Source of the DNA: Taeniopygia guttata
Lineage: Eukaryota; Chordata; Aves; Passeriformes; Estrildidae
Direction: 5' to 3'
DNA: 64,000 nucleotides
Assembly (NCBI RefSeq): GCF_048771995.1
Contig: NC_133036.1
Span: 19,317,001-19,381,000, forward strand
Both the position numbers and the translations under genes were made by a program. Positions 45,901 through 58,800 of the stretch are shown here, one piece after another. The notes under the pieces are model-generated. The model searched no databases, was not told where the DNA came from, and was given only the letters and a program-made list of their open reading frames with translations. The first letter of the stretch is position 1; every line of letters starts with the position of its first letter.

Positions 45901-48539
45901 CATTGCCCCTCCCTCATGTACATTTTTCTGCAGGTATAAGCTCCCTGTAGTCATTCTGCTCAGGCACCAGCCCAGAAACAATCTCAGGCAAGCAAAAACC
46001 AGATACCTGACAAATGTACAATTTGCTGTATTATCCTGAGCCTAGTTCCTGCTTTCTTGCACATTCTGTATTTTAGATGCACAAAATGGAGGGGGTTTTG
46101 TCTTTTTAGCTGTGAAGAAAATAAATATGTCTACCACAGAAACAGAACACCAAATCTATTTCCCTTAATTCTGTGTTTATTCAGTTTTCTAACCCAAATT
46201 TAAAATTTTGGGGCAGTAGGAGTAGGGCTTGAAGCAGATATCAGTGGTATCTACAGACTGAATACAAGCTGATTCTATCTTCTGAAATCTAATAAATGGT
46301 TAGTAAGAGGTCTTTGTTGTAAAGGTCAGAACTTGAAATGGCACATCAATCTGCTCCCAGCTGTCAGAGGCGAGAGACGAGGAAAGTATGCACCTCTCTC
46401 TGTGGTTCAGCTACGGAATGATTTCATAAAGGAAAGCTAAAATGTCACACAGAAACACCACAAACACTAAAAATGGTCACCTACAAGTTGCAGTGGTTCT
46501 TTAGGAAAGGGCTGGCACAGGGCTGTCTGTCACCAGGGCCCCAGAATTCTTTCTCCTGAATAGTTATCACTGCCTCATAAAGGTGATTCAATGCTTTGGG
46601 AATTCCTTCACCCTCCATCAGAACAGCTTAATGAAGCTCTGGTTAACTGTTGTCAATCATTAATGGTCAATATTCCTTTCCATGCTCTGCTGCAGAAAAG
46701 GCATATTAAATTAAAAGCATGCAGACACTAGGTACATTCTGTAATAGTCTGTATTTTCTTATCCATACATGGCACTCTATTCACTAAGTAAATTAAAAAT
46801 GCAAACACCAATAACTGTCTCTATAAAAGCAGCCAGAAAAGCTTATCTGCATTAGAGAATTTTGCATGAGGATAAACAAACAATTTGAGAACCCTGTGTG
46901 ACAGCAGAGACAATTTATATCACTGAAAATAGCTATTTGTAGGCTGATTTAATGAGCTGGGCTCCAAAATTGTTAGTGAAGACAGAGCCTACATTAGGTT
47001 GCTGAGCCAAAGAACTGGAAAGAATTTCTCCTCCATTTTAACATTTAGATCTTGTGCCTTGCATCTAAACTTCCTTCCATATGACCATTCCTGCTATTAG
47101 GAGTTGAACAAATTGTAATTTGAAAAATTGAGGGTTTTTTAATTACTTGAAAACTTAAACGCTTCAATTTATATTTTCTTCTAAAGAGCAAAGGAAAGTT
47201 TAATTTGGAAATTTCTCCATTAATACAATGTTGGTGACTAGCAGCCAATTAAGGACACTCATACTCCACCAGCTCTGAAAAGCAGCTTTTCATTCCGCAC
47301 AGCAGCAGTTTGCATTTAGTGGCTTGTTCTGTATTGCCAAACTTCCAAAGAACTGACCAGAGCAGCCAAGAGGTGTCCCACGTTCTGTGGGAGCAGCCCC
47401 TGGAAAGGAAATACATAAAAATCCTTCACTTCAAAGTACGTGACAGGAGGGCTCCAGGAGCAGTCTTGCATTACCCAGGCACGGGCAGCACAATTTCACC
47501 TTCTAAAGACATCACCAGGTCATGGCTTGTGCAGCTCACTCTGCCCCTTCATGCTGCAAACCAAATGGTGACACAAGGTTAAGAACAATAAACGAGTAAT
47601 GGCTTGAAGAGCAGCCAGGGAGACAGAACAGAACCCCCCCTGCTTTTTTTCACCCTTGAATCTGTCGGTGACATTTCAGTCCAGCTAATACTCCACTCAA
47701 CTTCCAACTCAAATCTCAACTTAAGTAAAACTAATGCAGTAAGCTACCACGATTACACCCTCTACTGGTGTTTTAAAAAAAGTTAGAAAGTGAAATGAAG
47801 CAGTAATTTTATTTTTAATAAAGCTTAACCCCAAAATATGTCAGCCTTAATTTTTGGAAGATGTCATTAGACATTAAATTCTATTGCTTCAGCTGTTTAT
47901 GGCAGGAAGTTTTCCACTGTAGCACTGCACTCCTTTCTCTGATACCTTATTTACATCTTTACCTCAGTCTTCACTCCTGCCAGCCAAGCAACAACTAACT
48001 CAAAACGATTTCACTGTGAACTATTATGCCTCAAAAAACCCACTGCATATGACTGTTACTATTGCCTCATAGAAGCTGTTTCGCACAGCATTGGCAATTT
48101 TAACACGATGAGCTGGACTTTGTTTTGTTAACATTCTCCTTCTGTAAAATTCACATTTGCTTTACAATTCAATCAGTCTGCAAACTGTAACAGACTAAAT
48201 CATGCTGCTTGGCTGCTGTGCTCTGTAAGGCTCACTGCACACTCACCTAGGACTGGGAGCAGTTTTAGGTCCTTGGCACAAAAGTAGATTATTTTGGTAT
48301 AGCGACAGAAATGGCCAATTAATGCATTCTGAAAACCAACAGTGACAGTTTTGAGTTACCAACACAAATATAGTAGGATTTAAGACACTGATTCTAAACA
48401 TTACACTTTTGTCACACACACAAAATGTGATATGTAAAAATCAGAGCTTTCTCCCTTCTGAAGGCATGAGGTGGTGAAAGCGTGTGTGGTGGTGCAACTG
48501 CTGCAGCTGAAGAGCACAATAATTGATTGTCCAAGAAAA
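41062..48539. other. Intergenic region between UBA2 and WTIP
   Basis: No gene recognised over about 7.5 kb. It holds T/G-rich low-complexity tracts (about 41280-41345 and 42381-42475) and a 31-base poly(A) run at 45869-45899. A 91-codon minus-strand frame at 44545-44817 lacks an ATG and is not called. AT-rich parts at 44.0-44.5 and 46.6-48.4 kb show no repeat family that I recognise. Confidence 0.6.
45869..45899 (+). repeat. Poly(A) run of 31
   Basis: Uninterrupted A homopolymer in intergenic DNA, preceded by CATCAAGGCTTCC. It may be the tail of an old retroposed sequence, but no body is recognisable. Confidence 0.95.
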
Positions 48540-48557
48540 AAAAACATTCACAAAAGT

Positions 48558-48563
48558 TTTATT
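48558..48563 (-). promoter_or_regulatory. UBA2: Distal AATAAA polyadenylation signal of UBA2
   Basis: AATAAA on the minus strand about 1.03 kb after the stop codon, followed downstream by GTTTTTTTTTCTTGG-like U/GU-rich sequence. It is the most likely 3-prime end of the gene in this window. Confidence 0.55.
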
Positions 48564-48736
48564 AAAAAAATTCCCCTTTCACCTCAAACAAGTGAAGCTT
48601 AAGTTCTGTACTACTAGGTTATGTTTAGAAAAATGGAAATAATACAGTAATTTTTGAAGGCTATACATTGTAAAATCCCATAAGTCAGCGTAATTTTGGA
48701 CTGTGCAAGCAAATATAGCAAGTATTTCAGATGTTA

Positions 48737-48742
48737 TTTATT
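48737..48742 (-). promoter_or_regulatory. UBA2: Proximal AATAAA of UBA2
   Basis: A second AATAAA (in AAATAAATAAC) about 850 bp after the stop codon. It is a candidate alternative polyadenylation site. Confidence 0.35.
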
Positions 48743-49589
48743 TGGTCCATCAGATGTACAGTATAGTAGTAGTAGTATCTTGAGTTTACAAAACAGCAAA
48801 TATAAATAACCTGAAACTGTAACAATACACAAAAATTTGCTTCTTACATTGACATATCAGGCAGTACGAGCTGAAAAACTGGAGTAAATTAAGTTTTACA
48901 GTAATGTACATAGTGCCAGCTGATGTTTCAGAACACTGTTAGAATGTGGCACTAATTTGCTTTGTTGGATTTTCTTCTTTGCTTGTTCAGGGTGTGAAAA
49001 ATGTTTAGGACTAGGCAAAAAATGTTATTCTTCAAGCATCTCTGATTTTGTGAATGCTGGAGCTGGAGCAGTCACACTTGCAACATGGCCTCAGAAAGGG
49101 ATAAGCAAATATGCAGGCAGGCCACTGCTGGGAAACTTCAAAGGTAATCACTGAAAAATAAAAAATGTAGTTGCCTAAAATGTGGGCATCTGATGATGGC
49201 CCTCTCACTAAACAAAAGTAGGGTTTTTTTGTCCTGTTGGATGATACCTAAAAGGTATTTACACAAAAATACCATGCTGTTTTCACAACTGTTTAGGTAA
49301 ATACTTATCTGTAGGTATTCATAGACTATGTTTCCACTACATTTAATATATGGAATACAGAGAAAACTTTCTGAGTCTATTGATACAAGAGATTTATCAT
49401 CAAGAGAAACAGACACAAATTATTTAAGCCAGCAATTTGGTATCCACTTTCAACCAAGGCCTTAGAGTTAGTCTAGTTCTGGACATTTTTCACATCCCAC
49501 CACAATTTGCTGTTACAGTATGACATTATGTAAATCACGTTGGGGAGCCTTTGGCGGCTCCCCCAAATGCTCTTCATCTTGCTCTTAGC

Positions 49590-49879
49590 TCAGCACATGC
49601 TCTTCGCCCCGATGCACTCGCAGCCTTTCTCTTCAAGTTTCCTCTTGTGGCTCCTGCTCTCCTCCTCCCCGAGGCTGCTGGCAGCCCCCTCATCCTCAGA
49701 CTCCACGATCATGAGGTCGTCCTGGTCCTGCTCCTGCTCGGCGCGCGATCTCTTGGCCCCCGCGCACTCACAGCCCTTCTCCAGCTTCCTCTTGCGGCTC
49801 CTGCTCTCCACATCCTCAGCGTTGCTGGAGGTACCTTCATCCTCTGAGTCAACAATCACCACGTCTTCCTGCTCTGGAG
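49590..49879 (-). CDS. UBA2: UBA2 last coding exon, duplicated SIM/NLS tail
   Basis: Acceptor TTTTGCAG, then 96 codons to TGA at 49590-49592. The segment starting [11 protein letters not shown] (49865-49719, 49 codons) carries a SUMO-interaction motif (VVIV plus acidic/Ser) and two basic clusters (RSRKRKLEK and AKRSR). It is followed in frame by a second version starting [11 protein letters not shown] (49718-49593, 42 codons) with [19 protein letters not shown], ending SMC. Human UBA2 has one such segment ending near LDDVIALD. Both copies contain a GCEC motif that human lacks. The exon coding potential is clear; the duplication is described under findings. Confidence 0.95.
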
Positions 49880-52800
49880 CTGCAAAAGAGGTGTTTGGGA
49901 CTCAAATGGATCCTGCAATGGATCCAGGCTACTCTCAGACCAGTTTCCCTACATAAAAATTGAAGCATTCTTTATCCATGTTCTTTGCCATGCAACTGCA
50001 AGAGTGTCACCATTGATTCAGAAATGACACGTATAAATGAATGCATGCACACTCCATGCATTCTCAGAAGGTTAATAATAATTTTATTAGGAACTCTTTC
50101 CTTTTTATACTCTAGCTCACTATAGGTGGACCTGATTGGTCCTTTAATCAAATCATCATTAGTTAATTAAGAAACCACCCTTTTGGTAAACATCCTTATG
50201 GGAAAACAGCTTGTTAAAAAACACCTGCGGATTGTTTACAATTCTTTCTCTCCAGCTCCCTCAGACCAATTCATGGGAAAGCTTATCTAGCTTTCTCTCT
50301 CTCTGACCAGACTGCCACAGCCACACAAGAGTATCTTAAATGTCTCTGAAATGACTATAAAATATGGTTTTCACACCGGTATTCCTTCTTCACTACAGGT
50401 GTGGAAAATACTGCAATAAGCCAAAAATATGCAAAATGCATTAGTTAGCAGGACTTTTTTATGCATGTACAAAGCAGAAGAATTGTTGCTGTCTGCAGCA
50501 GTTGTTGGGAAAAGAAGTTTTGCACACACCAAGCTCTAGAGCAGCCTTTTCTTTCCCTACTGCACACAGCAGAACTCCAGGAGAGGCCACATTCCAGGAG
50601 AGAGAAGTCTCAAAGAGAGGGAGAAGGGGAAGGGTGAGGAGACTTACAGAGCTAAAGGATAACAATGGATAGTATGAAAAAGCAGAGGACCAAATGTGAA
50701 CTTTCAAGACATCTAGTGGATTTTGTTTGGTTTTAAACTCAAATTCACTGTAAAAACTTATTATGTGAAATTATGCAATTTTTAATACAATTCAGAGGAA
50801 ATTTTAGCAATACTCTTAAAATTTAGTTTTCCCTCAAACAGGAGGGAAGGGACTACATACTTTGTGTCTCAAATCTGTGCACATATCTTACAGGCAAAGG
50901 AACACCAGGTAAATAACAATTTCAAAGTGTATGTACTATAAACTTCTGTGCTTTTTGTGCTCTTTGTAAAAATTGTAAATATGCATCTTTCTATTTAGTA
51001 TTAGTTACATACAGAGGCAACTTAAATGCCTTTTACTGTGTATTGGCCAAGTTATATCACCCAACTGAAGATCACTTTAACAGGACTGCACGAGAGAAAG
51101 ACTGTTTTGTTTAATATTGATTACTGCTGATTACCTGTTGATGTTGAGGGCTGTGCTCCATCATCACTACCATTGCTAATGTTCCTGGATGTTGGTTCTG
51201 ATGGTTTAGGGCCAATTCTTTCAGGGGTATCACCAACAACTTCAAATTCTACATCTTTTTCTAGGTCTTCACTGCAGAAAAATACACATGCTCTTTTAAA
51301 CAGCCAGAAAATAAAATCCTGTCTTTTACACAAAAATCCCCATTCAAGTATTAGAGCACCCTGCAACTGGGACATAATGAGAAAACATACTGAAAAAGAG
51401 GAAAGTCCTGTTCAGTCTTTGTTTATAATTTATGCCTTATCTATTCCTAAACTCTATTCCAGCCAGTGCTACGAACTCCAAATGCTTAGGAATAAGAAAA
51501 ACCATTGCCTGAGCTTACTTTTCTTCCTCAGAGCACAGCCCTGCTTGCACTGAACACGCAGTGTGAGTTTCTGTGTATGTCTATTACTTACCCAGGGCTA
51601 AATACACACCCCAGCAAGTTCAGAGGGACTTCTGAACACCGGTAGTCAAGCAGAGGATCTATTATCCTAGCAGGCTTGGTTTTTTTGGCCTTTCTAAATT
51701 TTAGGGTTTTTTTAAAATGCCAATTTCTTGATTGTTGGTTGCCCCAAACATTAATTTGTTTTTGCAATGTATTCTTACATTGTGTAAAAACAAATTACTG
51801 AAATAAACCTCTTTCACTTTTTGTTGTAAAAAACAAAACCCCATCCAAACAAGACTACAACAAAAAAGACACAAAACAAAGCCCCTTAATTTAATAAAAA
51901 AAATAACCATTCCTCTTTTGCCTCTATATTTCCCTTCAGCAGCTTAATCTTTGAACTTCATTCATGTATTTAAATTGTGAGTGAAAAATTCCCTGTGGAA
52001 CCATTCTATGTATATACACAAAACATCTTCATTTGAGAATACTTACCTATGAAGCACATTGATTAACAGAGTATAGTCCTGGAGGAAATCATCTGCTTGT
52101 AGTCGAGTGCCATTTCGAATTCCAAAGTCTGATAATTTCCTGTGGTTATTTGCTACAAAAACAGTAAAAATCTGCAGTATAAAGCTATTTATAGAAAGAC
52201 CTTTACACCTGAATAGATATGGAGTACTCCAGAACTTTTATGTAGGAACATAAGATTAATACATATTAGCTATATATAAATTAAAAGCTGATATTTAAGC
52301 CTACTAGGAGTTAAAGCTACTTATGATGTTTGATTTGTTTACTCCTCATGCCATCAAGTTCAAGCACTTCACAATTACTGTGTTTGGGAACATTTTGGAG
52401 ATGCTTTCTGGCATCATGAACAGAGCACTGTCTACAAGCCAGCATATGCAGGGGGCTTGCAGGCAGCATCTATTCCTGAAAGGAATCCTGACAGCAGCTG
52501 AGCAGTGCTTTGTGCAGGAAAGCTGAGCTGCACATGCAGCTTGCACACAATACCCCTGGCTATCCTCAAGCCATTCAAAACACTTGCACATCCAGTCCTC
52601 TTCAAATCCTAGTCCACAGGGTGAGCACTGCAACATCTGCTATACACCTACTCTGTACAGTCTCTTCCAAGGGTTTGTGTACTCTTATCCCAAACCCTCA
52701 GGAGCACACATACCTTCTGTTTCACCTTCTTCTGAAGAGATCAGGATAGTTCCCTTTCCATCCTCTATTTGTACATCTGGTGCTACCATAGCAAATTTTT

Positions 52801-55800
52801 CTTTCAGTATCTAAAAATACAAATATATTAAAATATATTCAGTCTCTGACTTAAAAAGATTTATTAAAAAAAGAACCCTGAATTATGTTGATTTTATTAT
52901 TCTGGCTCATTTTCAGGCATCTGCTGAAAGCCTATACTTTTTTGTTCACTTCCACAAACAAAATTATTATATTTTTGAGGTCTGATACTTACAGATTCAT
53001 ATAAGCTAGAAACATTTTTAGAATACTTCATAAAATGACAGAATTACAAATCAATTTGTAATTGTAATGCAATTGAACTGAAATGTAAATTTTGGTTTTT
53101 TGCTCTTAGATATGAAGAGGCTTTAAAACCACCAAAATTTATAAAATGCAAACATTCTTTCACAAGACATACAACACACATGAGCAAGAAGCATATTGGC
53201 TAATCAGCGCCTCTTGTAGCTGAGAGAAATGTAGAGTAAATATAAACAGGAGATGCTAGGTCAAAATATACTGTATATATTGTATAATATACTACAGCAA
53301 ATACCTAATTTTAATAATTTGCAGTATTAGATTCGAAATGAAAGCTGTAAATGTAGCTCAAGATTTACCTTATCCTGGAGTGTCAACACAGTAACTTTGT
53401 GTGTGTTAAGTTTCACAGTCACTTCTGGCTTACTTGCACATACATAACAATTGGGATTTGGTGGATCCAAAGCACAAGGAACCAATAGCTTCTTCCTGGG
53501 ATTTGGCTGCTTGTTCAGAAAAATCTTGAGGACAGACAAGAGGAAATCAGGTTATTCTGTAGTTACCAGCATGTCTAAAGCCTGTTTTCCTGCAGATTTC
53601 TTGTCCTGGTCTGACAGGCTGTCCTGTTTCCTAATCCTCTCTGCTGAGCAGGAGTCTCACATGACCAGTGCAGCCCATGCTGACTGAGCAGCTCCTGCCA
53701 ACAGCTCTAACACCAAACAACCACACTGCAAGTGATGGCAGCCTGGCCCTCTCTCACATCCAGCAGCAAATTTTTATTAGCTCACAGGAATTTATTGATC
53801 CTTAAGACCTGCACTTCTCTTTTCATTGTGACTGAAAGTTCCCAGCATATTCAGAATCTACTGAAGTAAAAACTGAGGGACAGTAAAACCACACAACAGT
53901 GAAAAAATGTTAAATATAACTTTTAAACACATAATAAATAGCAAGACAGCAAAGGTATTTTATATCCACTTACCGTTCTACACTGATCTATTTTCCCCGA
54001 TAATATCTTCAAACCCTCCAGCACGATCAGCCCAGCAATCACTGCATTGGTAGTAGCTATAGCTGGGATAATATTTCCTGCCATTGCTGCAAAACAAACC
54101 AGTATGCAGATTTTTAACAGCAGATGAAAACAAGAAGATTGTCATTTAAATAAAACAGTGTTACATTTTATCCTTACACTTGATATCAAATCTGCTCTTC
54201 ATATTCATTCCAAAAACATGCATCCTGAGGTTTGCAGCAGCAGTAACGAAATCCATGGCTGAAGGGTCATCCTAAAAATAAGTTAATACAAAAAGCATTT
54301 AAAAATCAGATTACTCATTGGAAAGAGTTTGCAACACATGGCTCCTAAAACCTTAAAAACCAGAATTAAAAAAAAATTTCTGTACAAAATTCCATTTCAA
54401 AGTCAATATGCTTCCTCTTTCAGATGATGTACTCAGAGCAGTAGTACTTTAAATGCTAATGACAGTTTCTAAACATGTGTTTTAGTAGCAAATTAGTATA
54501 TCTATACTAATAAAATGCCTTGTAAGTTATAAAGATGTTTAAATCCTAAGTCTTACAATGTTTCAAACATTTTCAACATTGAAATTTAACTCTCAATCAG
54601 TTTCAAACACTGGTTGTTTCAGAGAGAGAAGTATTTGTACTATTGGTCATAGTAATATTTAAATATTTTACCTCCACCCCCCCATTTACAGAATACTTTT
54701 TCTTATGCCAAATGACAACTGACTGGAAGTGATACTATGTGTGGGAATAAAAGAAAAAATTCCTGTTTTCTTCAACAGAACTTGTACTGCACACCCATCA
54801 TCAGCTGATTGCTCATAACCTCAGTAAAACCCCAGCTACTGACACCTGGCTAAGAGCATGTTTTGGAGACAGAAAAGAAGGGAAAAATGAAGTTGCATTA
54901 TTTAAATATTTTCAAAAATAAAAACACGACAAATACTTGTGAGTTTGTGCTTTTATCAGCTGGAGAATTCGGTGAATTAAGTTATTCACATCACAGCAGG
55001 TAATCCTTACCCTCAGTGAGTTACACAATAGTGTTTAAAGAATATATTTGTTTACATATGGAAACTGTTTCCAAAAGGTGACAGATAGTTTTGTTCTAAG
55101 AAGTATCATTTTGGAAGGAATGTGAATGAGCCGAACTAATAATTGTATTACATGTGTAGAGTTTATAAATGGCAAACTAACCTTATCCCATATAAGTGCT
55201 TCTCCATCAGCCTTCTCAGCCAGGTGAAGACTCAGGGTTTTAACACTCTTTGAAAACAGGTCTGCATAGCTCCTGACATTGAGAACCTGCTGATCCTTCA
55301 GCACTGCAGAGCTCTCATTCTGCTGGTCAGGAATGTTTTGCTCTTTGGGGAAAAGGAAAAAAAAAATAAAATCAGGAATATTTGTAAGTTGCACAGAAGT
55401 TCTCTCAAGTAACTTTCCAATTTCGGCAGAATTCAGTATTTTCTAAATTGAAGAATGATATCCTTAACCAACTACAGTAGCCCAAACATTTTATAACAAA
55501 TCTGCTTTTAAAACTGCAACTATAGCTATGATATCATAACCATGCACAAATTACAGTGAACATAAATTTTCAATCAAAAAACTTTCAGAGATAGATCTTA
55601 TAAGTGCTTACAGTAAGGTGTCCTAGAATAAACTGACATAATTTTGTTAAATGTGTATTTTGTACAGCCAATACTGAGCACCTAAAACAACAACTGCAAA
55701 ACAGTCTTAGAGAAAGTGTTGTCTATATAGAGAAAAATTTGAAATCTTCAGGAAGGGTAAAGAATTAATATGTTTATTATCAGATCTCAACTGTGGCAGT

Positions 55801-58800
55801 AAAAAAATGCACAGAAATGCATTTATAAACAGCAGGTATTATTTACAAATGTACACTAGGAGGAGGGACAGTTACCTTGCTTTTGTACCTCAGCCCAGTC
55901 CAGTGGCACTGGAGGCTTTCTTTTCCTCCACAGCTTATCCATTGTCAGCAGATATCTAATGTCATCTTTGAAAAGCTAGGAAATATGAAAAAAAAAATCA
56001 AATTAAAGGGGGAGAAAAAAAGACACTGAAAAAATCAGCATTAGATTGATGAGGTTTTGATTTTCTCCTTGACAATGTTTTCAACTACATAAAAGCAGAT
56101 TCTACAATCTTATTCCATACTCTCTAACATTCATTGCATAGAGCAGATATAGCTCGGATTAATCTGGGGAGGAGTAAAGTGAAAAATCAAGAAACAGTAG
56201 CTCCAACAGTGGTTTACGTGTCTACTGAAGCCATCCCTACAGTTCTTTGCATGCCCTCTCTGAGACAGGTGAATGAACATGCCAATGAATTTCCAAAGAA
56301 AAGTTATTACCACCTATAAACATTACATTCAAGCTCATTTCCTCTATTTATCCACTTTCAGTAACTATTTAGAACAAAAACTCCTAAATCTGTTTTTTCT
56401 TATGCCAGAGCCTGATAATGCACAGATGACTGACAGCTTTTAGATCCTCAGATTGGTTCTGATATGCCCAGTGCAATTCCAGGGGTCAAACAGCCCCTTT
56501 CCCATTAAAAGTAATTGCAATGGAGTTTTGTCTGCACAGAGTGGCCAGGCCGCTGCAGCCACCTTTACAGATGCAGAGGGAATCCTTAAAACAAGCAAAT
56601 GCTGCAAGAGACCAACACAACAGCAAAACTGGTGGATGTCACAACATGATCACAAAATTGATGGCTAGCATTACATGTCCAAGCTCAAGTTTGATTTAAC
56701 TTTACAGCACCTCATACATTTCAAATAATGACATTTATTTGGGGTAAAGAAGATACCTTAGTAAAAAGTTTAACTGGATCATAGCCAGTGGATTTAGCCC
56801 ACTCCTTAGTTGAAACACGTTTAATCTCACCATCTTCATTGGATGCTAGTGCTCTGGCTTCTGCTTCTGCTGGCTCCCCTGTTAACAAAGTGGTAACCAA
56901 TATTTTAAATTTAAAAAAAGAAAGAAAGAAAAAAAAAGAATCCCATCCAAATATTACCCCCAGAGTCAATTACCAAAATTATGCAGGGAACATAACATGG
57001 CTTTACTGCACCCAACAAAAGCTGAATTAGGCACAGTGTGCTTGTTCCTCTTTGCTTCTGAAACTGCAACTCACAGATTTAACTTGGTATCACCCAACTC
57101 CTTTATTGGCAGAAACAATGAACAATTGTTTCCCACTAATTATCTCCATATAATGTTGCTACTTCAGAAATGTCTTACCACTCCCTTTTAGTAGTCTCTT
57201 TTCGGGCTAAAGAGTCTTAGTTTGGTTGGGATTTCAAAACAATCAATAACAACAACAACAAAAAAATTGGTTTCCTAGCTCTGGTTCTATTTAAACAAAA
57301 ACAATTCTCCATAAAGATGCTAATAATTTTCTTTCTTTTTCAGTCACATCCAAAAATTGCTATCAAGATTTTTAATGATCTGGTTGATGTTTTTACAGAA
57401 CAATCTATTTCTCAACTAACTGAGTAAAATCAACTCAGAGAGCATCACTTTATGCGTAAATTTGGAATGTTTCCCACCTTTCACCAATGCACCATTTCAT
57501 ATTTACCTGCCTCATCTATCATTGCCCAGTCATTCTGTTCTGTGAAGCTTTCTACTACTTTTTGCAGTTATTCCTCATGTTTTTTACTGAGTAACTTTGC
57601 CTACCCATCTGTGCTGAACAGTACACATCTCCCATCTGAGACTCCTCTAATCACCATTTATCTTTATCATTCAAGTAGTTTATCCACTTCAGGATCTTCA
57701 GCCTTTTTTGTCCCCTTGGCTGCTTATGTCCCTCAGGTTCCACTCAACAGTTTTTGGATCTGCCCCCTGGACATTCAGAACAGCCTAAACCAGACACACT
57801 CTGCACAGGCTTGCTGATTCCTTCCACAGACCCGTGCTGGGCATGACTTCCCTTATAAATGCTGCATTAACTCTTCCCTGGATGTCCTGGTTTGGGCTGG
57901 GAGAGAATTCATTTTCTTTCTAGTAGGTGGTCTGGTGCTGTGTTTTGGATTCTGCATGAGAACAATGTTGGTAACACGCTGATGTTTCAGCTGCTGCCAA
58001 AAGGTTACTCCAAGTTAAGGACTTTTCAGTTTCCCGTGCTCTGACAGTGAGCAGGAGCACAAGGAGATGGGAGGGAGCACAGCCAGGACAGCTGACCTGA
58101 ACTGGCCACAGGGATATTCCCGACCTCAGAATATCCTACTCAGCACATAAACTGGGGGAGTTGGCTGGGAGGGGCTGATCTCTGCCTGGGGACTGGCTGA
58201 GCATCCACTGGCCAGTGGGCAGTGAGCAACTGTGTCACTTGTTTGTCTGGAGTTTTATTCCCCCCTCTTTATTCCAGTTATGATCAATAGTATTACATAT
58301 TTGTTTCCATTATTAGCTGCTCTTATCCCAGCCTGTGAGGCTCCCTTTTTGTGTGGTTCTCCCTGCTCTGGGTGGGGCAGAGAGCGAGGGCTGTGCAGTA
58401 CTGAGCTGCCAGACACCGCCACCCCCGTGTGACCACAGCACCCTGACCGCGGGCAGCCTGTCACTGCAGACACCAGCTCAGCACTCCTGTAACTGCCCTG
58501 CTGTCTTTACTCAAATAAGTGGCATTGCATTTGCTACCTGTCAACTGCCAGCAGCCATTGTTTGAAGTGACTTTATTCCCACTCTTTAAGACTCACCTAT
58601 TTCATTCTGCACTTCCTGTAGGAACAACCTGTCCAGTGATCACTATCTGATGTTCAAAGAATCTGAAGAGTCGAAGGATCCTCTAAGCTCCCCCTCCCAA
58701 GTCCATTCATCTATCAAAGGATCCAAAAGAAGCAACCAACAATGATGCTCACTCACCTCATAGTAACTACCATTACTGTCCTTACAAAAAATATTGAATA

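Larger units (their letters stand above)
48540..49589 (-). other. UBA2: UBA2 3-prime untranslated region (inferred)
   Basis: About 1.05 kb between the UBA2 stop codon and the distal polyadenylation signal. AT-rich with no open frame of note. The end is placed just past the signal at 48558-48563; use of the signal at 48737-48742 would give a shorter form of about 0.87 kb. Confidence 0.6.

Noticed and set aside
49540..49956. 138-codon plus-strand frame over the UBA2 last exon
   Set aside because: It is the antisense shadow of the UBA2 coding sequence.
55343..55394. Extension of the UBA2 exon upstream of 55342
   Set aside because: The extra residues ([10 protein letters not shown]) are the translated polypyrimidine tract of the acceptor; phase requires the exon to start at 55342.
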